Shown here: one piece after another, positions 14,833 to 22,881 of the stretch | Layout: every line of letters starts with the position of its first letter | Position numbering within the stretch: the stretch's first letter is position 1 | NCBI GenBank assembly: GCA_017463615.1 | Contig: JAFTOU010000018.1 | Span: 62,001 to 126,000 of the forward strand | Origin: Alistipes sp. | GTDB lineage: Bacteria; Bacteroidota; Bacteroidia; Bacteroidales; Rikenellaceae | Length of the DNA stretch: 64,000 nucleotides | Reading direction: 5' to 3' | Notes under the pieces: generated by a model | Told to the model about the DNA's origin: nothing | Database searches by the model: none | The model's input: the letters and a program-made list of their open reading frames with translations, nothing else | Position numbers and translations under genes: made by a program

Positions 14833-16659
14833 ATGACAGATACTATTGAGAACACACTCAAGGAGCAGGTAGCAATGTTGCCATTGCTACCTGGCTGCTA
14901 TCTCTTCTCAAACAAGGAGGGCGAGGTGATATATGTCGGCAAGGCTAAGAGTCTGAAAAAGCGTGTAAGCAGCTACTTCGTTCAGAACCGCGACCATAGT
15001 GCCAAGGTGCGCGTTATGGTGCGTCAGATAGCCTCGCTACGCTACATTATCGTTGATAGCGAGACCGACGCCCTACTGCTTGAGAACTCGCTTATCAAGA
15101 GTCTCAAACCCCGCTACAACATCCTACTCAAGGACGACAAGTCCTATCCGTGGATAGCCCTCACTCCCCCACCTTTTGAGCGTGTAATATCTACCCGCCG
15201 CGTGGTTAAGGATGGCTCGCGCTACTTCGGGCCCTACGCCTCCGTTGCGGCGCAGAAGGCTATGCTGGAGTTTATCGGCGAGGTTATTCCGCTGCGCACC
15301 TGCCGCCTAAATCTCTCTCAGGAGCAGATAGACAAGGGCAAATATGCCCCCTGCTTGCAGTACCATATCGGCAACTGCAAAGCCCCCTGCTGTGGTCGTC
15401 AGAGTGCGGCTGAGTATGCCGAGCTGGTGGAGCTCGCCGTATCGGCTCTCAAAGGCGAGCTGCGCGGTGTAAAGAGCTACTTGGAGGGCGAGATGAATCG
15501 TGCTGCTGCGGAGCTACGCTTTGAGGCTGCACACCGCTTCAAGATGCGGTTGGAGGCGCTGGAGAAGTATCGCGCAAAGTCTGTCATTGTCAGTGCCAAT
15601 ATGACCGATGCAGATATCTTCTCGCTCTACACCGAGGGCGACGAGGCATACTGTAACTTCCTGCGTGTCAAGGGCGGAGCTATCATCGCCGTGCAGACCC
15701 TCGCCATATCGCAGGGCGTTGAGGCTACCGAGGAGCAGATGCTCACGCTGGGCATACAGCATATTGTAGAGAATATCGCGGGCGAGCTGCAAAAAGAGGT
15801 TATCGTGCCATTTATGCCCGAGCAGGAGCTCTTCCCATCAACCCACTTCATCATCCCGCAGCGCGGCGAGAAGCGCGAGCTGCTGGAGTTCTCGCTCCGC
15901 ACGGCAAGGCTCTATCGTGCCGAGCTGATGAAGAATCTTGAGATTAAAAACCCTGAGCGACATACCGACCGCCTTATGGAGGCTATGCAGCGCGAGCTTC
16001 ACCTTGACCGCCAGCCGCGACATATAGAGTGCTTTGATAACTCTAACACTCAGGGCACAAACCCTGTAGCTTCGTGCGTTGTCTTTCGTAATGGCAAGCC
16101 ATCTAAGCGCGAGTATCGCCACTTCAACATCAAGACCGTTGTGGGTGCTGACGACTTCGCCTCTATGCGCGAGATTATCACCCGCCGCTATACACGCCTT
16201 ATGGAGGAGGGGGCAGAGCTGCCAGACCTCATCGTTGTAGATGGCGGTAAGGGTCAGCTCTCAAGTGCCTACGCGGTGCTCTGCGAACTGGGCTTGCAAG
16301 ATAAGATTCCTATCGTCGGACTTGCCAAGCGATTGGAGGAGGTCTACTACCCTGGCGACCCTATGCCCTACTACCTTTCGCGTACGGGCGAGCCGCTGAA
16401 GGTTATGTGCCACATCCGCGACGAGGCGCACCGCTTCGGCATCACCTTCCACCGCAATAAACGCAGTAATGCAATGATACACAGCTCACTGGAAGGCATA
16501 CCAGGCATCGGCAGCAAGACCATAGAGAACCTATTCAAGCACTTCAAAACCCTATCCAAAATCAAGGTTGCCACCGTAGAGCAGCTCGCTGAGGTTGTGG
16601 GCGCAGCGCGTGCCGAGAAGATTGCAAAACACTTTAACAAGGACAACAATGAGAATTAA
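14833..16659 (+). CDS. uvrC: Excinuclease ABC subunit C
   Basis: 608 residues, the usual UvrC length. The GIY-YIG nuclease is at the N-terminus (LPGCYLFSN, VIYVGKAKSLKKRVSSYF, near 17-50). A UVR motif lies near 200-240, the RNase H-like second nuclease carries CFDNSNTQG near 397-405 and VVDGGKGQL near 470-478, and a C-terminal helix-hairpin-helix (GIPGIGSKTIENL) binds DNA. It makes the dual incisions of nucleotide excision repair with UvrA and UvrB. The nth start lies inside its last codons, so two repair genes are co-transcribed. Confidence 0.97.
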   Translation: MTDTIENTLKEQVAMLPLLPGCYLFSNKEGEVIYVGKAKSLKKRVSSYFVQNRDHSAKVRVMVRQIASLRYIIVDSETDALLLENSLIKSLKPRYNILLKDDKSYPWIALTPPPFERVISTRRVVKDGSRYFGPYASVAAQKAMLEFIGEVIPLRTCRLNLSQEQIDKGKYAPCLQYHIGNCKAPCCGRQSAAEYAELVELAVSALKGELRGVKSYLEGEMNRAAAELRFEAAHRFKMRLEALEKYRAKSVIVSANMTDADIFSLYTEGDEAYCNFLRVKGGAIIAVQTLAISQGVEATEEQMLTLGIQHIVENIAGELQKEVIVPFMPEQELFPSTHFIIPQRGEKRELLEFSLRTARLYRAELMKNLEIKNPERHTDRLMEAMQRELHLDRQPRHIECFDNSNTQGTNPVASCVVFRNGKPSKREYRHFNIKTVVGADDFASMREIITRRYTRLMEEGAELPDLIVVDGGKGQLSSAYAVLCELGLQDKIPIVGLAKRLEEVYYPGDPMPYYLSRTGEPLKVMCHIRDEAHRFGITFHRNKRSNAMIHSSLEGIPGIGSKTIENLFKHFKTLSKIKVATVEQLAEVVGAARAEKIAKHFNKDNNEN

Positions 16660-17290
16660 GGAGAGATACGACGGCATAATAGGCTGGTTTTCAGAGAATA
16701 TGCCCGTTGCCGAGAGCGAACTAAACTTTGAGAACACCTTTCAGCTGCTTGTTGCCGTGATACTCTCGGCGCAGTGCACCGACAAGCGTGTCAATCTTAC
16801 CACCCCCGCCCTCTTTGCAGCCTTCCCGACCCCCGAGGCACTTGCTGCTGCGAGCGTAGAGGAGGTCTATAGCTACATCCGCTCTATCTCCTACCCGAAC
16901 AATAAGGCGAAGAATCTGGTCGCTATGGCGCGTATGCTCTGCAGCGACTTTGGGGGCGAAGTTCCTTCGGATATTGAGAGTATGATGCGCCTGCCGGGCG
17001 TGGGTCGCAAGACGGCAAATGTCGTGGGCGCTGTGGTCTGGGGCAAGGAGGTTATGCCCGTAGATACCCATGTCTTCCGCGTCTCTGCCCGCATAGGCCT
17101 TACATCCAACGCCAAAACCCCGCGCCAAACCGAGCTGCAGCTGGAGAAAAACATCCCCTCCCACCTGCTCCCTATCGCCCACCACTGGCTCATCCTCCAC
17201 GGCCGCTACATCTGCACCGCCCGCAAGCCCAAATGCTCCGAGTGCGGTATCGCCCACTGGTGCAAATCAGCCCCAAAGAATAACGAATAG
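16649..17290 (+). CDS. nth: Endonuclease III (DNA glycosylase/AP lyase)
   Basis: A 213-residue protein from the ATG at 16649; a longer in-frame start inside uvrC adds residues the family lacks. It has the helix-hairpin-helix LPGVGRKTANVV with the catalytic Lys near 120, the catalytic Asp in VDTHVFRVS near 138 and a C-terminal [4Fe-4S] site C-x6-C-x2-C-x5-C near 188-205. It removes oxidised pyrimidines and cleaves AP sites in base excision repair. It overlaps uvrC by 11 bp. Confidence 0.97.
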   Translation: MRIKERYDGIIGWFSENMPVAESELNFENTFQLLVAVILSAQCTDKRVNLTTPALFAAFPTPEALAAASVEEVYSYIRSISYPNNKAKNLVAMARMLCSDFGGEVPSDIESMMRLPGVGRKTANVVGAVVWGKEVMPVDTHVFRVSARIGLTSNAKTPRQTELQLEKNIPSHLLPIAHHWLILHGRYICTARKPKCSECGIAHWCKSAPKNNE

Positions 17291-17300
17291 GATTTTTTAT

Positions 17301-17308
17301 TATCTTTG
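17301..17308 (+). promoter_or_regulatory. -7 promoter box very close to a start codon
   Basis: TATCTTTG ends only 5 bp before the ATG at 17314. Since Bacteroidetes transcription starts a few bases after this box, the transcript would be leaderless or nearly so. No clear -33 box is seen 19-20 bp upstream. Confidence 0.45.
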
Positions 17309-17313
17309 TGCCT

Positions 17314-17796
17314 ATGAATCGTGATATAAACATAGATACCGAGCAGCGGGTGGCAAGAGCCAAGGAGTTGTTTAACAGCGGGTACAACTGCTGTCAGGCG
17401 GTGGTGATGGCGTATGCCGATGTGGTTGAGATTGAACCAACACTTGCCGCTACCATTGCTGCGCCCTTTGGGGGTGGTATGGGTCGGTTGCGTGAGGTGT
17501 GCGGAGCGGTGAGCGGAATGACTATGCTTGCAGGTTTTATCTCGCCTTGTCCGACTGCCGACAGCGCACTTGCCAAGAGGGAGAACTACGCCCTTGTGCA
17601 GCGTTTTGCCGAGGCATTTCGCGCACAGAATGGTGCGATAGTATGTCGCACGCTTTTGGGTCTTGACCACGCAAAGGACGACCCTACCCCATCGCCACGC
17701 ACAGCGGAGTACTACCGCAAGCGCCCATGTGCCGAGCTTGTGGGCGATGCCGCACGAATAGTAGCACAACATTTAGTAGAGAACAGTAATAAATAG
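17314..17796 (+). CDS. C_GCAxxG_C_C family protein (putative redox protein)
   Basis: 160 residues from the ATG at 17314. The family signature is seen as GYNCCQAVVMAY (near 22-33), an FGGGMGR loop and CGAVSGMTML (near 60-70), with a later Cys in CRTLLG and another in the RPCAELV region. Members are small cytoplasmic proteins with conserved cysteines, suspected of metal or redox function; no activity is established. The gene follows nth by 23 bp but has its own -7 box. Confidence 0.8.
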   Translation: MNRDINIDTEQRVARAKELFNSGYNCCQAVVMAYADVVEIEPTLAATIAAPFGGGMGRLREVCGAVSGMTMLAGFISPCPTADSALAKRENYALVQRFAEAFRAQNGAIVCRTLLGLDHAKDDPTPSPRTAEYYRKRPCAELVGDAARIVAQHLVENSNK

Positions 17797-17815
17797 TATT
17801 AACCACATTTTGGAA

Positions 17816-17919
17816 TTTAGACGAGGATTTTCGAGGCTTGCGCAGGCGAGAAAAACGGAGCATACTGAGCGTATGTGAGTATTTTTGAGCCAAGCGTAAC
17901 GCAGAAAATACCGTCTAAA
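17816..17919. repeat. 104-bp nested palindromic repeat upstream of ridA
   Basis: Bounded by TTTAGACG (17816-17823) and CGTCTAAA (17912-17919). Inside are a GATTTTC/GAAAATa pair and a CATAC-tgagc-GTATG hairpin in 'GGAGCATACTGAGCGTATG'. The right end (GCGTAACGCAGAAAATACC) is repeated, slightly altered, at 18417-18433 upstream of the next gene. It may be a mobile REP/MITE-like element or a structured leader. Confidence 0.55.
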
Positions 17920-17948
17920 AACAAAATCTAAATTAAAGAGATGTCATT

Positions 17949-18326
17949 ATGAACAAAGTAATCGCAAGTCCACACGCCCCAAAGGCAGTAGGACCTTACT
18001 CACAGGCAATTCAGGCAGAGGGAACACTCTACCTTTCAGGACAGCTTCCAATTGACGGAGCTACAGGCACTATGGCCGAGACTATTGAGGAGCAGACAGA
18101 GCAGAGCCTCAAGAATGTAGGTCACATTCTCCGCGAGGCTGGCTACGACTACTCAGATGTAGTTAAGACAACCGTACTGCTGGCAGACATCAAGGAGTTT
18201 GCAGCTATGAACGCTGTATATGCAAAGTACTTCAGCGGCGCCTTCCCTGCTCGCGTATGCTACCAGGTTGCAGCACTTCCTATGGGTGCAAAGGTTGAGA
18301 TTGACGCTATTGCAGTGAAACTCTAA
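17949..18326 (+). CDS. ridA: RidA family enamine/imine deaminase
   Basis: 125 residues, standard for the RidA/YjgF/YER057c family. Seen: PKAVGPYSQAIQ near 10-21, LYLSGQLPID near 29-38, LREAGYDYSDVVKTTV and the C-terminal PARVCYQVAALPMGAKVEIDAIA, which holds the Arg that binds substrate carboxylate and the backbone water site. It hydrolyses reactive 2-aminoacrylate-type enamines released by PLP enzymes, in the cytoplasm. It is monocistronic, with a palindromic repeat upstream and a half composite repeat downstream. Confidence 0.93.
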   Translation: MNKVIASPHAPKAVGPYSQAIQAEGTLYLSGQLPIDGATGTMAETIEEQTEQSLKNVGHILREAGYDYSDVVKTTVLLADIKEFAAMNAVYAKYFSGAFPARVCYQVAALPMGAKVEIDAIAVKL

Positions 18327-18328
18327 CT

Positions 18329-18366
18329 ATTAGCCGTTAGCTTTTTAGAGGTATCCGCAAAGCGGA
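18329..18366 (+). repeat. Half composite repeat after ridA
   Basis: Heptad-like TTAGCCGTTAGC is followed by the hairpin TCCGC-aaa-GCGGA (18354-18366). It corresponds to the left half of the complete copies at 2050 and 3136. From 18417 the right end of the 17816-17919 palindrome is repeated. Confidence 0.5.
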
Positions 18367-18451
18367 TTTACAGTTAGTCGGCATAGCAGAGCGATGTGGC
18401 TGCTGAAGCTACTTATGCGTAACGCAAAAATACCATATAAAATTCAAAATT

Positions 18452-21415
18452 ATGGATACGCAGCAGAACGAGAAAGGCAAAGACTACTCTGGTCTGATGA
18501 GTCGTAGGATTCGTCGCATACTGTTGGTGTGCAACAGCTACGACAGCTACACGCTGGAGGAGGATGGTAGGTTGGAGGTGCAGATTACGCAGGAGTATTC
18601 GGAGCTCAATCTGAGTAATCCGCCATCAATTACGCGCGTAGAGTCCACTATAGAGGCGCTGGAGCTGATAAGTCGCAGCGAGAATTTTGACCTTGTAATT
18701 ACGATGTACAATGTCGGTCAGATGGATGTCTATACCTTCTCGCACAAGATGAAGCAGATATGTCCGACCACGCCCGTTGTGCTGCTGACCAACTTTTCAA
18801 AGGAGATATATCGCCAGATTGAGAGCAACGACACCTCGTCGTTGGACTATGTATTCTGCTGGAACAACTCCACAGACCTTATCATCGCCATCATCAAGCT
18901 GATTGAGGATAGTATGAATGCCGAGCACGACTGCATTGAGTTCGGTGTGCAGACCATCCTGCTTGTTGAGGACTCTGTGCGTTACTACTCCACCTATCTG
19001 CCGGCGATATACAAGCTCGTGCTGCAGCAGAATGGAGCCTCTATTCGCGATGCACTCAACGAGCAGCAGCAGATTGCCCGCAAGCGTGCCCGTCCGAAGA
19101 TTTTGATGGCAACCAACTACGACGACGCTGTGGCTCTCTACGAGCGTTACAAGGGCAATATGCTGGGTGTTATCTCCGATGTGGGTTTTGTGATTCACAA
19201 GGGCGACGACCCTGCAACCGAGAAGTTGGATGCCGGCATAGACCTCTGCAACCTTATCCACAAGGATAACCCTACGATGCCATTTCTGATGCAGTCCTCG
19301 CAGGAGAGTATGCGCGAGGTGGCAGATAGTCTGGGCGTTGGTTTTGTTGTCAAGCACTCCAAGACCCTGATACACGAGATTAGCGAGTATATCGGTCGTG
19401 CATTTGCCTTCGGAGACTTCGTACTCACCGACCCCGACACGGGCGAGCAGATTGCCCGCGCCGAGGATTTGCTGGGGTTAGAGCGTCTGCTGCACAACAT
19501 ATCCGACACTGTCCTGAGCAGCGTTGTAACAACCACCTATCTATCAAAGTGGCTCCTCTCGCGCGGTATTTTCTCCCTTGGAAACTCTTTCAGGGAGCTG
19601 ACCCTCAAGGAGTTTAACAACGATATTGCTGCCGTAAGGCAATTCCTCACCGAGTCGCTGCGTGACTACCGCATAAAGCAGGGACTGGGCGTGGTTGCGC
19701 GCTTTACGCCAGATACCTACAACGATGCGATATGGTTTGCACGATTGGGCAACGGTTCTATCGGTGGCAAGGCTCGCGGACTGGCATTTATGAACCATAT
19801 CCTGCAGCAGTACAACCTCTACAACGAGTGGCAGGATGTGCGAGTGATGATACCTCGTACGCTGGTGGTTACTACCGAGTATTTTGACCGCTTTATCATT
19901 GAGAATGGACTGCAGTATGTCATCAATGCCGACTTGACCGATGCTGAGATACTCTCCGAGTTTGTCGCCTCGTCACTGCCTACGGAGCTTACTGAGTCGC
20001 TCAGGGTATTTATACGCGGCGTGAAGAAGCCTTTGGCTGTCCGCTCGTCGTCCAAGCTGGAGGACTCCTACTACCAGCCATTTGCGGGCATATACTCCAC
20101 CTATATGATTCCTCACACCGAGAATGAGGACCAGAAGCTGCGACTGCTCTCCAAGGCTATAAAGAGTGTCTACGCCTCTGTCTACTTCGCCTCATCGCGT
20201 GCATATATCACCGCCACGGCGAATGTTATCTCGGAGGAGAAGATGGCTATCGTGCTGCAGGAGATTTGCGGCTCGGAGGATCGCGGCTACTTCTTCCCGA
20301 CGCTTTCGGGCGTGGCTCGCTCGCTGAACTTCTACCCTATCGGCTACGAGCGTGCCGAGGAGGGCGTGGCTAAGGTAGCCTTTGGACTGGGTAAGGCTGT
20401 GGTAGATGGCGAGCAGGTGCTCCGCTTCAGCCCTAAATACCCGCAGCATATACTCCAGACATCCACTCCGGAGCTTACTATGCGCGAGACCCAGCAGACA
20501 ATGTATGCCCTAAACCTGCAGCCCGATAAGTTCAAGACATCTATAGACGACGCCGTAAACCTTGAGAGGCTGAAGATTGCCGACTGTGCGCAGTTCCGCA
20601 ACATAAAGCATGTAACCTCTACATGGGATATGCAGAGGATGACGCTCACCGACTCGCCATTTGCCGAGGGTGTTAAGGTTGTGACATTCTCTAAGATTCT
20701 CAAGTACAACTCCTTCCCACTCGCCGACATCCTCTGCCGACTGCTTGAGATTGGTCAGAACGAGATGAAGACCTGCGTGGAGATAGAGTTCGCCGCCAAC
20801 CTTGACCGCGGAAATCGCTTTAGTATCTTCAATGTGTTGCAGATACGCCCTATCGCTGCTGCGGCTGCCGAGACAAATAAGGATTGGAGCACCGTAGAGC
20901 CAGAGAGGGCACTTATCTACTCCCAGAGTGCATTGGGAACGGGATATATAGAGGGTGTTAGCGATGTTATCTACCTGCGTCGCGAGAACTTTGACCCTGC
21001 CGCAACACAGATTATCGCCGAGCAGACCTGCCACCTCAATAGCCAGATGCGCGCACAGGGGCGTGGCTACCTACTTGTGGGCTTCGGACGCTGGGGCTCT
21101 AGCGACCCGTGGCTCGGCGTACCAGTCCGCTGGAGCGATATCTCGGAGGTTAAGGTTATCGTTGAGTGCGGACTTGATAAGTTCCGCATAGAGCCAAGCC
21201 AGGGCACCCACTTCTTCCAGAATATGACCTCCTTCGGCGTGGGCTATATGACCGTAAACCCTCACGCTGGCGATGGTGTGCTGAACTTTGACGCCCTTGA
21301 CGCCATGCCCGCCCTCTACGAGAGCGAGTATATCCGCCATGTGCGCTTTGAGCACCCTCTGGAAATCTGCATCGACGGAGTCAAGAATAAAGGCGTGGTG
21401 GAGATTGGCCATTAG
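18452..21415 (+). CDS. Two receiver-like domains fused to a PPDK N-terminal ATP-grasp domain
   Basis: 987 residues. Residues ~20-155 resemble a response-regulator receiver whose phospho-acceptor region reads LVITMYNVGQMD, so the usual Asp is doubtful. Residues ~165-330 form a second receiver with ILLVEDS and GVISDVGF, where the acidic pair and the acceptor Asp are kept. The rest is the ATP/pyruvate-binding half of PEP synthase/pyruvate phosphate dikinase (NGSIGGKARGLAF near 430, PLAVRSSSKLEDS near 530, LQIRPI near 795). No swivelling His domain or PEP-binding TIM barrel is present, so it is unlikely to be a full PEP synthase. It may phosphorylate a partner under two-component control. Confidence 0.75.
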   Translation: MDTQQNEKGKDYSGLMSRRIRRILLVCNSYDSYTLEEDGRLEVQITQEYSELNLSNPPSITRVESTIEALELISRSENFDLVITMYNVGQMDVYTFSHKMKQICPTTPVVLLTNFSKEIYRQIESNDTSSLDYVFCWNNSTDLIIAIIKLIEDSMNAEHDCIEFGVQTILLVEDSVRYYSTYLPAIYKLVLQQNGASIRDALNEQQQIARKRARPKILMATNYDDAVALYERYKGNMLGVISDVGFVIHKGDDPATEKLDAGIDLCNLIHKDNPTMPFLMQSSQESMREVADSLGVGFVVKHSKTLIHEISEYIGRAFAFGDFVLTDPDTGEQIARAEDLLGLERLLHNISDTVLSSVVTTTYLSKWLLSRGIFSLGNSFRELTLKEFNNDIAAVRQFLTESLRDYRIKQGLGVVARFTPDTYNDAIWFARLGNGSIGGKARGLAFMNHILQQYNLYNEWQDVRVMIPRTLVVTTEYFDRFIIENGLQYVINADLTDAEILSEFVASSLPTELTESLRVFIRGVKKPLAVRSSSKLEDSYYQPFAGIYSTYMIPHTENEDQKLRLLSKAIKSVYASVYFASSRAYITATANVISEEKMAIVLQEICGSEDRGYFFPTLSGVARSLNFYPIGYERAEEGVAKVAFGLGKAVVDGEQVLRFSPKYPQHILQTSTPELTMRETQQTMYALNLQPDKFKTSIDDAVNLERLKIADCAQFRNIKHVTSTWDMQRMTLTDSPFAEGVKVVTFSKILKYNSFPLADILCRLLEIGQNEMKTCVEIEFAANLDRGNRFSIFNVLQIRPIAAAAAETNKDWSTVEPERALIYSQSALGTGYIEGVSDVIYLRRENFDPAATQIIAEQTCHLNSQMRAQGRGYLLVGFGRWGSSDPWLGVPVRWSDISEVKVIVECGLDKFRIEPSQGTHFFQNMTSFGVGYMTVNPHAGDGVLNFDALDAMPALYESEYIRHVRFEHPLEICIDGVKNKGVVEIGH

Positions 21416-21461
21416 CTATTAGCTATTAGCCATTGGCTATATCAAGGTATCGCTGCGCGAT
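21413..21461 (+). repeat. Half composite repeat
   Basis: Heptads (TTAGCTA, TTAGCCA, TTGGCTA) overlap the previous stop and lead to ATCGC-tgc-GCGAT (21449-21461), then TTTTTATAGAGG. This is the left half of the composite repeat, followed by palindromic element copy B. Confidence 0.55.
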
Positions 21462-21509
21462 AGTTTTTATAGAGGTGCGGATTGCACCGTCGGCTACCAC
21501 TTGCACCCA

Positions 21510-21636
21510 TTTTTGCGTCAAAATGCGGTAGTAGGTGTGCATCGTGCAAAAAAGCAACATCGGATAGTACTAAAAGCGTACAGCCGATGTTGCTTTTTAA
21601 GGGATGTGCAGCTAATGCCGTATTTTCACGCGAAAA
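21510..21636. repeat. Nested palindromic element, copy B (diverged)
   Basis: Outer pair TTTTTGCGT / ACGCGAAAA, inner AAAATGCGG / CCGTATTTT, and a central A-run hairpin (21548-21597: GCAACATCGGATAGTAC, taaaagc loop, GTACAGCCGATGTTGC, T-run). The stem differs at most positions from copy A yet remains paired, and the GTAC-TAAA-GC-GTAC core is kept. It ends directly next to the stop codon of the DUF2812 gene (21637) and lies between convergent genes. Confidence 0.72.
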
Positions 21637-22227
21637 TTAGTGTTTGATGGCAATCTCGTCTATCAAAGCATTCATCTTTTTGCGCAGCTTAGTAATTATA
21701 GGCACCCAGATAATGGTAATTGCGAAGATTGCTCCGATGCCGACACCTAAGACGATGCCCTCAAAGAAGTTTTGAAGATTAACGCCAATAGGCAGGTGCT
21801 GACAAAGTATTGCAACAGCCATAATTACAGTAAACACCCTAAGCAACATTGAGAGTGTGCGGATAGCATAACTGTAGGACTTATTGGTCATCTTTAGTTT
21901 GGCGAAGGTGTCATTTTCGTTATTAAAAGGACCCTCGTCAGCAGGTTTCTGGAGATACATCCACTCTTTATGTTCATGGACGATGCGTATTCCGCACTCA
22001 GTCAAAAAGTTGTAATACTCCTCCTTACCAAGACCGTGTGGCATATTCTCTGGCAAGTCAAGTTTGTAGATAAATTCGCCAGGTTTTCCCCTCTTAAAGA
22101 CATAGCGGCACAAACACTGCACGCGCACAAAGTTCCAACCATTGCGTGCCATCTCATTAAGCCAACGCTCCTCTTCATCCGCCTGAGAGATAAAGAAAAA
22201 ATTCCAAACTTTTTTGTACTCTTTCAT
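21637..22227 (-). CDS. DUF2812 membrane protein
   Basis: 196 residues. The N-terminal half has the DUF2812 pattern: EERWLNEMARNGWNF near 18-32, a YVFKRG strand and FIYKLDL near 52-58. The C-terminal half has two hydrophobic segments (near 125-145 and 152-180), so it is anchored in the inner membrane with the DUF2812 part in the cytoplasm. It is 4 bp after a PadR regulator, the usual arrangement for this family; the pair probably form an autoregulated envelope-stress or efflux-type module. Exact function unknown. Confidence 0.78.
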   Translation of the reverse strand: MKEYKKVWNFFFISQADEEERWLNEMARNGWNFVRVQCLCRYVFKRGKPGEFIYKLDLPENMPHGLGKEEYYNFLTECGIRIVHEHKEWMYLQKPADEGPFNNENDTFAKLKMTNKSYSYAIRTLSMLLRVFTVIMAVAILCQHLPIGVNLQNFFEGIVLGVGIGAIFAITIIWVPIITKLRKKMNALIDEIAIKH

Positions 22228-22231
22228 ATTA

Positions 22232-22546
22232 CTACCTTTTTAAGATTTTTACTCCATTTCTTACAAGCTCCTCAAGGCGAGTAAGCTCCTGCTCTAATAC
22301 CGCGCGACCCGCCGAGGTGATTTTATACTCCTTCTTGCGAGAGTCTGCCTGCAGTTCAAGCTGCTCTATCCAACCCTTCTCCAACAGAGTGGATAACGCC
22401 CCGTAGAGCGTTCCGGCTGATATAACCAATCGCCCACCACTAAGCTGCGCCGTGCGCTGCATAATTCCGTAGCCATGCAGCGGCTCTACAAGGGCAAGCA
22501 GAATGTAGTATACCGCCTCCGTAAGTGCATTGTTTGATGTGTTCAT
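22232..22546 (-). CDS. PadR family transcriptional regulator
   Basis: 104 residues, a short (PadR-s2) regulator. The winged helix is visible in AVYYILLALVEPLHGYGIMQ and SAGTLYGALSTLLEKGWI (near 36-54, recognition helix), then the wing DSRKKEYKITSAGRAVL. It binds DNA as a dimer and usually represses its own operon until a ligand is bound. It is transcribed with the DUF2812 gene. Upstream DNA holds AT-rich repeats and an inverted copy of the start region that could be its operators. Confidence 0.9.
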   Translation of the reverse strand: MNTSNNALTEAVYYILLALVEPLHGYGIMQRTAQLSGGRLVISAGTLYGALSTLLEKGWIEQLELQADSRKKEYKITSAGRAVLEQELTRLEELVRNGVKILKR

Positions 22547-22568
22547 AGTAGGTATGTTCTATAAATTA
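22544..22568. promoter_or_regulatory. Candidate PadR operator half, inverted at 22721-22742
   Basis: CATAGTAGGTATGTTCTATAAATTA at the PadR start is matched in inverted orientation by TAATTTATAGAACCTACCTATG near 22721-22742, differing by a few bases. The region between (22547-22881, about 335 bp) holds no credible gene. It also contains repeated GTTATATTG-like units at 22740-22800 and a minus-strand TACCTTTG box (22806-22813) that may drive padR. Confidence 0.4.
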
Positions 22569-22857
22569 GTAATCTCTTATCGCTTTTAAGTAGATTCTAT
22601 TGCGGTCGCTTTTGGGTTTATTTTGGCATCTTTTCCTGCTTTTCGCGGTTATAATCGGCGATTACGCCCTTAAAAGAGCAGAAAAACTTGCTCAAAATAA
22701 CCTCCAAAATCACCTCGCCCTAATTTATAGAACCTACCTATGTTATATTATACTATATTATATTGCCTTTCGTTATATTGCCCTCCGTTATATCGGTTGA
22801 CGATACAAAGGTAGACGATATATTTTTAATATGCAAGAGTTTTTCAGAAAATTTTAC

Positions 22858-22865
22858 TATTTTTG
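22858..22865 (+). promoter_or_regulatory. -7 box of the secreted amidotransferase-like gene
   Basis: TATTTTTG fits TAnnTTTG and lies 16 bp before the ATG at 22882, which supports that start over an in-frame ATG at 22831 that would sit upstream of the promoter. The -33 element is weak. Confidence 0.45.
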
Positions 22866-22881
22866 TTGTAAAATAGATTTT

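Noticed and set aside
22600-22800. 66-codon plus-strand frame between padR and the secreted protein gene
   Set aside because: It covers AT-rich repeated operator-like DNA, has no family features and ends in YIAFRYIALRYIG from the repeats.
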